Positions 40,979 to 47,897 of a stretch of DNA of 64,000 bases are shown here, one piece after another (the stretch's first letter is position 1; each line of letters opens with the position of its first letter). Under the pieces are notes generated by a model. The model ran no database searches and had not been told where the DNA came from. It saw only the letters and a list, made by a program, of their open reading frames with translations. The stretch is from Streptomyces griseoluteus. Its GTDB lineage: Bacteria; Actinomycetota; Actinomycetes; Streptomycetales; Streptomycetaceae. The position numbers and the translations under genes were made by a program. The stretch spans positions 310,001-374,000 of the forward strand of contig NZ_SRRU01000008.1 of NCBI RefSeq assembly GCF_004784465.1, written 5' to 3'.

Positions 40979-40990
40979 GCACGTGCCGTG

Positions 40991-41024
40991 CGGCGGCGCC
41001 CGGTGTGCACGCCGGGCGCCGCCG
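40991..41024. terminator. bidirectional terminator between poxB and the 41027 hydrolase
   Basis: A perfect 13-bp stem (40991-41003 with 41012-41024) and an 8-base loop, followed by TTT on the plus strand. It sits in the 48-base gap between two convergent stops. Confidence 0.85.
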
Positions 41025-41026
41025 TT

Positions 41027-41779
41027 TCACGGCCGGGCCGGTGAGAGGTGCCGGGCGAAGAAGCGGGTCGCGCTGTCGGCCTCGGCCAGTTGCCAGGCGA
41101 CATGCTCACCCGCGTTGGCGTGCAGCGACTTCTCCGCCGAGGCGAAGGCGTCGAACAGGGCGAGGCTCGCCTCGCGCGGGATGCGCCCGCTGTCCCAGTG
41201 CATGGCGAACTCGACCGGCACGGTGATTCGCTTCGCCGCCTCGAACAGGGCGTCCGGCCAGGTCATGCCGAAGACCGCGGCGGTGATCCTGGGCTCGGCC
41301 GCCACCAGCGGCATCCCGATCGCCATGCCCAGACCGAAGCCGGCGTAGCCGACCGGGCCGCCGGTGCCGACCTCCGGGAGCTCCTGGAGGGCGTCGAGCG
41401 TCGCCCGGTACTCGGGCACGGCCTGCTCGGCCAGCCGGACGTTGTACGGGACGACGACCGGTGCCTCCGGTGCGCCCGCCGCCTGGGCCCGGCGCAGCTC
41501 GGCGACGTCCTGCTCGTCCCGCGCGGAACGCGGCCGGTCGCCATGGCCGGGCGCGTCGAGGACGGCTGCGTGGAAGCCGCACCGGGTCACGAGGAGGCGG
41601 GCACGGCCCACCATCGCGCGGTGCCGCTTTGCCGTGCCGCCGCCGTGACCCATCAGGACCAGGGGTGCCGGACCGGCGGAGGTGGGCGACCAGAGGACGC
41701 CGGGGACGTCGCCCACGGTGAAGTCGCGTTCGCGGATGCCGTCCGAGGACGACTCGGCGGTGAATCGCAGAGAGTTCAT
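41027..41779 (-). CDS. alpha/beta hydrolase, dienelactone-hydrolase-like
   Basis: A 250-residue cytoplasmic hydrolase: VPGVLWSPTSAGPAPLVLMGHGGGTAKRH (oxyanion region), a cap segment, and the elbow region VGYAGFGLGMAIGMPLVAAEP, where the usual Ser is not obvious (GFGLG). Further segments are VEFAMHWDSGRIPREASLALFDAF and a terminal HVAWQLAEADSATRFFARHL. The missing Ser in the elbow means catalysis by the standard triad is doubtful. ATG 41779 with GAAAGG upstream is preferred to the longer frame to 41872. Confidence 0.8.
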   Translation of the reverse strand: MNSLRFTAESSSDGIRERDFTVGDVPGVLWSPTSAGPAPLVLMGHGGGTAKRHRAMVGRARLLVTRCGFHAAVLDAPGHGDRPRSARDEQDVAELRRAQAAGAPEAPVVVPYNVRLAEQAVPEYRATLDALQELPEVGTGGPVGYAGFGLGMAIGMPLVAAEPRITAAVFGMTWPDALFEAAKRITVPVEFAMHWDSGRIPREASLALFDAFASAEKSLHANAGEHVAWQLAEADSATRFFARHLSPARP

Positions 41780-41966
41780 GGTGGTGCCTTTCGGGAGTGC
41801 CCAGGGTGTGGAGGCGCTCCCGGCGACACCTACGTCAGTCGCCGGCCGTGACGCGAAAGGGGGAGCACCCACGTCGATACAGCGTTCATGGGTCTCACCT
41901 CCTCGGGCGGTGTCACGGTCGACTGCAAGCTACCCGGCCGGTCAGGACCGGGTCCACCTCTTTTCA
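41780..41966. other. intergenic region upstream of the 41027 hydrolase
   Basis: No coding frame with a start signal. It should hold the promoter of the minus-strand hydrolase gene; no convincing -10/-35 pair was recognised. Confidence 0.4.
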
Positions 41967-42004
41967 GAGTGAGGGGCGGGCTCACGTGAGTCCGCCCCTC
42001 ACTC
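41967..42004. terminator. 38-nt near-perfect palindrome, probable terminator
   Basis: GAGTGAGGGGCGG (41967-41979) pairs exactly with CCGCCCCTCACTC (41992-42004), and the 12-base centre contains the palindrome CTCACGTGAG. It is downstream of the minus-strand gene at 42120 and overlaps the stop of the fragment described at 41999. Confidence 0.65.
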
Positions 42005-42119
42005 GGAGGACTTGAACCGCTTCACGTCACCGGTGGCCGGGCGCTTGACGAAGCCCAGCTTGTCCCCCGCCTTCTCGGCCGGCCCCTCCGACGCCGTCCA
42101 TGAACCGGGGGAAGTCCCG
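41999..42119 (-). pseudogene. small C-terminal coding remnant
   Basis: In the minus strand a frame without its own start reads ASEGPAEKAGDKLGFVKRP, then ATGDVKRFKSSE and a stop at 41999. It has the composition of a real small protein tail. The frame of the 78-residue gene upstream, read through its TAG, gives RDFPRFMDGV just before. One nonsense change plus one frameshift would join the two into a single protein of about 120 residues. This is a conjecture from composition only. Confidence 0.3.
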
Positions 42120-42356
42120 CTAGCGGCCGAAGGAGATGACGGTGCGCTCGTACTGGCTCAGTGCCTGGCCGAGGCCGAACCAGGTGGCGGGCCAGGTGGC
42201 GACGAATATGCCCCACCGGTCGGCCCGGTCCAGACCCTTGCCCTCCACCGTGCGCGAGGCGAACCAGGACGCGATGGACAGGCCGATGGCCGCGCAGGCG
42301 ACGTTGTTGGCGTGCTCGCTGCGCAAACCCTTGTCGTACAGGAACTTGACGATCAT
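42120..42356 (-). CDS. small membrane-associated protein, YiaA-like conserved hypothetical
   Basis: A 78-residue protein with two hydrophobic segments (NNVACAAIGLSIASWFA and WGIFVATWPATWFGLGQAL) and the opening KFLYDKGLRSEHANNVA, a sequence common among Streptomyces small proteins. Relatives are of similar length. GAGGGAGA precedes ATG 42356. Function unknown. It is flanked by other small stress-type genes. See the note on a possible lost C-terminal extension. Confidence 0.72.
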   Translation of the reverse strand: MIVKFLYDKGLRSEHANNVACAAIGLSIASWFASRTVEGKGLDRADRWGIFVATWPATWFGLGQALSQYERTVISFGR

Positions 42357-42583
42357 GACTCTCCCTCACGGGCTCGACGACACCCGCACCACACTCGCGG
42401 GCGGCCGGGACGGGCGCACGCGATGCAGGCCAATGGGGTGACGTCGCCGGGGGAGGAGGTGCGGTGGACGCGGGTCGGCCCCGCGGGAGCAGGAGGTGCA
42501 GGGTTCCACTGCGGTCCCCCGTGGGGCCGACGTTCTCCCCGTACCCCACCAAGCGCGGCGATACGCCCGTTCCCGGACACGGC

Positions 42584-42617
42584 GAAGTGGCCCGGCCGAA
42601 TCCGGCCGGGCCACTTC
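42584..42617. terminator. hairpin terminator of the 42636 gene
   Basis: A perfect 15-bp stem (42584-42598 with 42603-42617) with a 4-base loop AATC, 18 bases past the stop of the minus-strand hydrophobic-peptide gene. The stretch 42357-42583 has no credible gene. Confidence 0.8.
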
Positions 42618-42635
42618 ATCGCACAGGGCGTGCTT

Positions 42636-42806
42636 TTACCAGCGGTACCAACGGCCCTTGCGGCCGCCACTGCCGGCGGGGCGCACGATGAAGCCGAGCA
42701 CCCAGACGATGAGCACGATCACCGCGATCCACCACAGTGCCTTGAGCGCGAAGCCCGCACCGAAAAGAATCAGGGCCAGAAGAAGAACCAGAAGCAGGGG
42801 AACCAT
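42636..42806 (-). CDS. 56-residue hydrophobic membrane protein
   Basis: A very hydrophobic peptide with two helices (PLLLVLLLALILFGAGFALKA and LWWIAVIVLIVWVLGFIV) and a basic-aromatic tail SGGRKGRWYRW. It is a well-known type of Streptomyces hydrophobic protein near stress genes. AGGAGG at 9 bases upstream confirms ATG 42806. It is divergent from csbD, which suggests a shared stress response. Function unknown. Confidence 0.83.
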   Translation of the reverse strand: MVPLLLVLLLALILFGAGFALKALWWIAVIVLIVWVLGFIVRPAGSGGRKGRWYRW

Positions 42807-42950
42807 GTTTATCAACCTCCTGACCGCCGAATGCCCGCATCCTCGCCGCACACACACATGAATTCCATCCGGTTCACCGGGTTTACGGGCGGCGGACGCG
42901 GTCATCCGCCCTCTCGTCAGGCAACAGCGGCACAGCGAAAGGTGGGCGGC

Positions 42951-43124
42951 ATGAGCGCCAGCGAGAAGGCCAAGGCCACGACCGAGCAGGCGAGCGGCAA
43001 GGTCAAGGAGGCCGCGGGCCGCGGGGCGGGCAACGAGAAGCTGACCGCCGAAGGCCGCGCCGAGCAGGCCACGGGCGACACCCGCCAGGCCAAGGAGAAG
43101 CTGAAGGACGCCGCCAAGGACTGA
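42951..43124 (+). CDS. CsbD family stress protein
   Basis: A 57-residue hydrophilic helical protein (SASEKAKATTEQASGKVKEAAG, then KLTAEGRAEQATGDTRQAKEKLKDA) matching CsbD, which is induced by the general stress sigma factor in Bacillus. Role unproven. AAAGG upstream of ATG 42951. Ends 20 bases before a very long hairpin. Confidence 0.87.
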   Translation: MSASEKAKATTEQASGKVKEAAGRGAGNEKLTAEGRAEQATGDTRQAKEKLKDAAKD

Positions 43125-43144
43125 ATCCGCGGCGCGTTCCGGAG

Positions 43145-43202
43145 GAACGGCGTGCGGCGGAACCCGCACCGATGAGGTGCGAGGTTCCGCCGCACGCCGT
43201 TC
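43145..43202. terminator. 58-nt long hairpin after csbD
   Basis: A 20-bp perfect outer stem (43145-43164 with 43183-43202), one bulged A at 43182, then a 6-bp inner stem and a GATGA loop, followed by TTTC. One of the strongest terminators in the window. Confidence 0.88.
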
Positions 43203-43502
43203 TTTCGTGCCCGGCCTTTCCTGAATCGTTGCCCATTCGTCATCGAGGGCTGTATGAAATCGTGACACCCGCCCTTTCCGCGCTCGCGGGATCTACCTCC
43301 GGTGGAATTCCACCCTGACCTTCCTGTACAGCGGCGAGAACGACGGCATGGCCGACCTGCGCACCCTGGCCCCGGATGCCCCTCCCGCTGCGGGCTGGTC
43401 ACATTTGTGCCACTCTCCCTCGCCCGGCGCACCGGCTGGGCAGACTTCACACCACTCCTTGTCCGAAAGGAGTGCCAAGTCGACCGTGAGGAGCATGAGT
43501 TG
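43203..43502. other. upstream region of the large membrane protein, with a palindrome
   Basis: The interval has no supported gene. GGTGGAATTCCACC at 43301-43314 is a perfect 14-bp palindrome about 190 bases before the start and is an operator candidate. A frame from GTG 43302 is open into the gene but lacks a ribosome site and gives low-complexity sequence, so I do not extend the gene to it. Confidence 0.5.
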
Positions 43503-46478
43503 GTGACCCGCCTGGGCAGCGCAGACAGCCGACGGCACTACGCGACCACCCCGCGTCTCATCGAGATGCTGGACGCGATCTTCCAGGCGTTCCGGCGCCG
43601 CAGCCCCATGGCGCTGCCGGAATTCGTGCTGTACGCGGACGGCGGATCACCGGAGGGCGACGAGGCGGTACGCGGCAGCCTCGCCGAGCTGCGGCAGGAA
43701 CTCCGGTCCAGGGGCGTGCCGTTCGCCGCCGTCCGGCAGTCCGCGCTCGTCGGCCCCACCGACGGCGGCAGCCCCATGGTGCGCGCCCTGCGGGTCGTCC
43801 AGGCGCTCGGCGGCAAGCCCGCCCGGTCCGGGAGCGAGCCGTACGTGGAGCCGCACGCCTGGCGCGGCGGCAGACGCCAGTACGGCCAGTACACCTTCCC
43901 GCGCAGCGAACTGCTCCTCGCCATAGAGAACGTCGTGCGGGAGGCCGGCCCCGACGCCGAACCGGACGAACTGCTGCACGGGCTGAACCGCACCGGCTGG
44001 CGGCCCGGCGGCATCCAGTGGACGGCCAGACTGCGCGACGCCGCCACCGACGCCTCCCGCACCGTCCCCGCCCTGCTCATCGCGGTCGTCGCGGTACTGA
44101 TCACCGACAAGCCCTGGTACGTGACGCTGCTGTTCCTCGCCGTGGTGATGGCCGCGCTGCTCGCCCTGAGCATCCTGCCGGGGCGCGCGCCGGTGTTCCT
44201 CGGGCTGCGCCGCGAGGTCCGCTGGTTCCTCAGCACCACCTACCTCAACCAGGGCCCGCGCGCCGACCGCGGCGAGGGCCTCACCTGGCGCCTGCTGCGG
44301 CTCTGGCCGCCCGGCGCGGTACGCCAGCGGGTCGCCGCCGTGGCACGGGACATCCAGGACGGCGGCCTCCTCGACGAGCACCGCACCGGCAGCGGCGACG
44401 AGGACGCCCAGCGCCGCCACCTCCAGTTGCGGGTGCACGCCCTGCGCGAGGACCTGCGCGACGCGCACCGCGCCTGGTCGCTGGACCTGCGCGGACGCAA
44501 GCGCCCCACCCCGCCGGTGCTCGTCCTCCCCGACGCCACCCCCGACAACGGCCTGATCGAACTCGTGCGCGCCATCAGCGACATCCGCAGCATCCGCAGC
44601 GAACTCGACCCACTGCTCGTCATCGCCGCCGTCCGGCACGAGGACATCGCCCTGCTGCAGCGCAGCTACGCGGCCGAGCCCGCCGCGAGCCATTTCAACG
44701 GCTCGGGCGCCGACCTGCCCGCCTGGTACGCGAGCTGGAACCGCGCCCGCCGGGTCAGCCAGTCGCCCAGTCTGGAGGGCAGGACCCTGCCGTGGGTGCT
44801 GCGGGTGCCGCTGCCGGAGGGGCTGCTGCTCCACCCCGACCTCGGCGTCGGCTCCCCGCGCCGCTCCCGGCTGTCCACCGGGCGCCCCCGCTGGACCTGG
44901 CTGTGGTCACTGCCCGCGCTGGCCCTCGTCCTCGTGGCCACCGGGCTCGGGCTCGGCGTCCGCGACCACCGGCTGACCAGCCAGTACTGCTCCAGCGACC
45001 TGCGCGGCGCCAACCAGGACACCCGCCGGGTCGAGACGCCGGGTGGCAAGGGCCCCGAGTGCGTCGGCGTGGCGACGGGAGGGGTCACCTTCCCGGTCGC
45101 GCGGCAGCTCCAGGAACTGATCCGCGAGGAGAACGAGTCGATCGGCAACAGCGGTTACGTCACGCTGGTCTACGCGGGTCCACTCAGCGGGCCCGACCCG
45201 GAGGGCAAGAACGACGACCAGCTGGTCAAGGGCTTCGAGGAGTTGCGCGGCGCCTACATCGCCCAGCACGCCAACAACGCCTCCCAGCCGGTAAAACTGC
45301 GCCTGCTGGTCGCCAACGGCGGTACGGACATGGCCAGTCAGGCCGCGATGGCCGAGCGGATCGTGGACGTGGCACGCCGTGACCGTACGATCGTCGGCGT
45401 GGTCGGCATCGGCCGCGACATGACCGACACCGACAAGGTGCTGGAGACCCTGCGCCAGGCCGAACTCCCTGTCGTCTCCGGCACCAACTCCGGCACCTGG
45501 CTGCTGGACAAGCCCAACTTCTTCAACCTGGCCGCCACGGACCAGTGGCAGGTACGGCAACTCAGGCTGCTGGCCAAGCAGTTGCGCGCCCCCGGCACCC
45601 ACGGGTACGGCACCGCCGGCCGCGCCGTCGTCCTCGGCCGCAGTCCCGTCACCCATGACCGCTACACCCGTGAGCAGATGGACCACGGCGCCCGGATGCT
45701 GACCGACGTCGGCTACCGGGTCGACCGGCTCGAACGGTACGAGCTGAGCAACGGCCGCCCGGTCCTCGGCCGCCAGGTCGACCAGATCTGCCAAGAAGGC
45801 GAGGTACCCCGTGTCGTCTACTTCGCGGGCCGCACCGAGGACGTCAACGCCCTGATGGACGGCATCACCTCCGAGCCCGGCTGCAACGGCAAGCAGATCG
45901 CGGTCCTCGCCGGGGACGACCTCTCCCAGGCGGGCTTCGACTCCGAGCGCAGCAGCGTCGCCGCCAACGTCACCCTCTACCACCTGGTCCTCACCGCCCC
46001 CGGCACCAAGAACCAGGGCACCATCTTCGTCAACAACCTGCGCAAACTCGGCCCCGAACAGGAGAAGATCATCGGCCTGAGCGCGGCGACCCCGCAGACC
46101 GACAGCGCGCTCAGCGACGGACAGACGATGCTCATGCACGACGCCACCGAGGTGCTCTACCGGGCCGCGACCGGCGACGGGCAGCCGCGCGGGCGGGCCG
46201 AGGCGTGGTCCGGCCTGCTGCGCACCAACATCGACAACCTCGCCACCGGCCGCATCGACTTCACCGCCGTCACCCAGGACAACGCCCGCGACCAGGGCCT
46301 CGAACCCGGCACCCGCGACAACTACGCCATCTCCCTGGTCCGCGTCGCCAACACCGGCGGCGCCCACTACGACCGCACCGTCCTCTGCTCCCGCCGCGCG
46401 GGGGACCGGCGCCCCCTGACGGAGAAGGAGTGCGACGTGCACCGCAAGGCCCCGTCGTCCCCCCAGCCGCGCCCCTAG
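43503..46478 (+). CDS. large membrane receptor-like protein: STAND-like cytoplasmic region plus extracytoplasmic type I periplasmic-binding fold
   Basis: A 991-residue protein. Residues about 1-185 are cytoplasmic (LPEFVLYADGGSPEGDEAVRG, a P-loop-like position without GxxGK[ST]). Two helices follow (about 189-231). A second cytoplasmic region (about 235-460) includes VLVLPDATPDNGLIELVRAISDIRS and DPLLVIAAV, resembling the Walker B/sensor strands of STAND NTPases. A third helix (about 466-488) is followed by an extracytoplasmic region (about 500-975) with the Leu/Ile/Val-type binding fold: YVTLVYAGPLSGP, VVGIGRDMTDTDKVLETL, LPVVSGTNSG. Homologues exist across Streptomyces; function unknown. 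GTG 43503 has AGGAG at 9 bases; TTG 43500 is possible. Confidence 0.75.
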   Translation: MTRLGSADSRRHYATTPRLIEMLDAIFQAFRRRSPMALPEFVLYADGGSPEGDEAVRGSLAELRQELRSRGVPFAAVRQSALVGPTDGGSPMVRALRVVQALGGKPARSGSEPYVEPHAWRGGRRQYGQYTFPRSELLLAIENVVREAGPDAEPDELLHGLNRTGWRPGGIQWTARLRDAATDASRTVPALLIAVVAVLITDKPWYVTLLFLAVVMAALLALSILPGRAPVFLGLRREVRWFLSTTYLNQGPRADRGEGLTWRLLRLWPPGAVRQRVAAVARDIQDGGLLDEHRTGSGDEDAQRRHLQLRVHALREDLRDAHRAWSLDLRGRKRPTPPVLVLPDATPDNGLIELVRAISDIRSIRSELDPLLVIAAVRHEDIALLQRSYAAEPAASHFNGSGADLPAWYASWNRARRVSQSPSLEGRTLPWVLRVPLPEGLLLHPDLGVGSPRRSRLSTGRPRWTWLWSLPALALVLVATGLGLGVRDHRLTSQYCSSDLRGANQDTRRVETPGGKGPECVGVATGGVTFPVARQLQELIREENESIGNSGYVTLVYAGPLSGPDPEGKNDDQLVKGFEELRGAYIAQHANNASQPVKLRLLVANGGTDMASQAAMAERIVDVARRDRTIVGVVGIGRDMTDTDKVLETLRQAELPVVSGTNSGTWLLDKPNFFNLAATDQWQVRQLRLLAKQLRAPGTHGYGTAGRAVVLGRSPVTHDRYTREQMDHGARMLTDVGYRVDRLERYELSNGRPVLGRQVDQICQEGEVPRVVYFAGRTEDVNALMDGITSEPGCNGKQIAVLAGDDLSQAGFDSERSSVAANVTLYHLVLTAPGTKNQGTIFVNNLRKLGPEQEKIIGLSAATPQTDSALSDGQTMLMHDATEVLYRAATGDGQPRGRAEAWSGLLRTNIDNLATGRIDFTAVTQDNARDQGLEPGTRDNYAISLVRVANTGGAHYDRTVLCSRRAGDRRPLTEKECDVHRKAPSSPQPRP

Positions 46479-46852
46479 GAACCCGCGGGTGGCAGTGGCT
46501 GACGCCAGTCGCCCAGCTCCGTGACGAGGAACTGGCGGGCAAGGGAACGTACGTCGCCCCACACCGGCTCCGCGGCCAGCTCACCGGCCCAGAGCCCGGC
46601 GTGGGGCGCGTCCGCGAAGTCACCGAGCCGCCGCCCAATGGCCCCTGCGTCGCGGAGGGTTGCCGGCTCGCCCACCCCGCGCTCCACCAGCCCCTCCCAG
46701 GTCCGGCAGAGCAGCAGTGCCTCTTCGACCACGGAACCCGTCTCCACCGCCTGCTCACCCAGCCACGCAAGCTGATCCTCGGGGTCGGCCGCGAGGAGGG
46801 TCATGAAGCGCAGCGCCCAGGTGCGCAGGTGGGCGTCGCCGAGGTCATTCAT
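46475..46852 (-). CDS. conserved hypothetical protein in the merR operon
   Basis: A 125-residue, mostly helical protein (HLRTWALRFMTLLAADPEDQLAWLGEQAV, VVEEALLLCRTWEGLVERG, GLWAGELAAEPVWGDVRSLARQFLVTELGDWRQPLPP). It is recognisable as a Streptomyces family of unknown function. ATG 46852 overlaps the merR stop by 8 bases (ATGAATGA), so the two are coupled. Its 3' end overlaps the convergent large receptor gene by 4 bases. Confidence 0.75.
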   Translation of the reverse strand: MNDLGDAHLRTWALRFMTLLAADPEDQLAWLGEQAVETGSVVEEALLLCRTWEGLVERGVGEPATLRDAGAIGRRLGDFADAPHAGLWAGELAAEPVWGDVRSLARQFLVTELGDWRQPLPPAGS

Positions 46853-47810
46853 ACGAGCACGATCGCATCCAGGTGCCTTCTTCAGGGGCTCCGGCCGTGC
46901 CGGCGAGTGCCTCGCGCAGCCACGCCTCGGCCGCGCCCGGTGTGGGTTCCGGCGGGGCGCCGGGCGGGGTCGCCAGTTCGGAAACGACGTCCCAGTAGTG
47001 GTCGAGACGGGGCTCGCCGGCCAGGACGCCGGTCAGGCGTCGCCGGAACGCCGCGCTGTCACGGGCGCCCCCGGCTTCCGCCCATGCCCCGACGAACCGG
47101 TCCAGGGCCTCACCCCCGGCCGGGGCCCGGCCGGCCCGCAGCTCGGGGGCGGCGAGGTCGTACGCCTCCTTGAGCCCGGAGTAGAGGACGGCGGGACGGA
47201 AGCCGTCGTCGAACCGCTTCGGCGCGGGCGGCCGGTCCAGGAGGCCCGGCGGGCAGGGCGCCGTGACGATCGCCCGCAACCGTCCGAAGGCCAGTACGTG
47301 CGCCGGGGTGGGGTCGTGGGACGGTGCGGGTACCGCGGTGTCGACGATCCCGGCCAGCAGGGAGGCCGGCAGCCGGGCCGGGAAGAGCCACCCGCGCCAG
47401 AAGCGGGCGAGGACGTCGGTGTCGGGTGGGAGGCCCATGGCGCCGATGAGGTCCAGCCGCCGGGCACGCTCGTCCGGCGAGCAGTCCGTGAGGAGGTGGA
47501 GCGCGGCTTCCCGCCAGCGCAGCGAGGTCAGCTGGGGCCGCAGTTCGCGCAGGCGGTCCGCGACCAGTGACTCCAGTGCGTCGTCCCGCTCCAGCGCCCG
47601 GCCCACGTCCGGTACGGGGAGGTCGAGGGTGCGCAGGGAGCGGATCATCCGCAGCCGGCCCAGTGCTTCCGGACCGTAGCGGCGGTGGCCTCCGGAGCTG
47701 CGGCCGGTCTCGGGCAGTAGTCCCTGGTCGGAGTAGAAGCGGACGGTCTTCACGGTGACGCCCGCCCGCGCGGCGAGTTCCCCGATGCTCCACGAAGTAC
47801 TGCCGGTCAC
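46845..47810 (-). CDS. MerR family transcriptional regulator with long C-terminal domain
   Basis: A 321-residue regulator. The N-terminal MerR winged helix is canonical (WSIGELAARAGVTVKTVRFYSDQGLLPETGRSSGGHRRYGPEALGRLRMIRSLR, residues 7-60) and is followed by a dimerisation helix and about 200 residues of unassigned, probably ligand-sensing sequence. GGAGGAGG precedes GTG 47810. The promoter of the divergent hydrolase has the 19-bp spacer on which MerR proteins act, and its dyad lies directly before merR, so autoregulation and activation of the hydrolase are expected. Confidence 0.9.
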   Translation of the reverse strand: MTGSTSWSIGELAARAGVTVKTVRFYSDQGLLPETGRSSGGHRRYGPEALGRLRMIRSLRTLDLPVPDVGRALERDDALESLVADRLRELRPQLTSLRWREAALHLLTDCSPDERARRLDLIGAMGLPPDTDVLARFWRGWLFPARLPASLLAGIVDTAVPAPSHDPTPAHVLAFGRLRAIVTAPCPPGLLDRPPAPKRFDDGFRPAVLYSGLKEAYDLAAPELRAGRAPAGGEALDRFVGAWAEAGGARDSAAFRRRLTGVLAGEPRLDHYWDVVSELATPPGAPPEPTPGAAEAWLREALAGTAGAPEEGTWMRSCSYE

Positions 47811-47813
47811 GCC

Positions 47814-47844
47814 TTGAACCTCCTCCAGGGGGAGTTCCTACGGT
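47814..47844 (+). promoter_or_regulatory. MerR-type promoter with 19-bp spacer
   Basis: TTGAAC (47814-47819) and TACGGT (47839-47844) are separated by 19 bases holding an imperfect dyad (GAACctCC...GGgaGTTC). Elongated spacers with a centred dyad are the hallmark of MerR-activated promoters. It reads toward the hydrolase at 47898. Confidence 0.72.
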
Positions 47845-47897
47845 AGCGGCGCGCGGCCGGGGACAGGGTCGCGCCGTTCCAGTGGGAGGAGTCGGGG

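Noticed and set aside
42012..43124. 370-residue plus-strand frame ending with the CsbD sequence
   Set aside because: It runs through the 42120 and 42636 genes on the other strand and two terminators. Only the last 57 codons have a real start and family match.
43302..43502. upstream extension of the receptor gene to GTG 43302
   Set aside because: No ribosome site there, the added residues are Arg/Pro/His-rich and unlike a membrane-protein N-terminus, while GTG 43503 has AGGAG at good distance.
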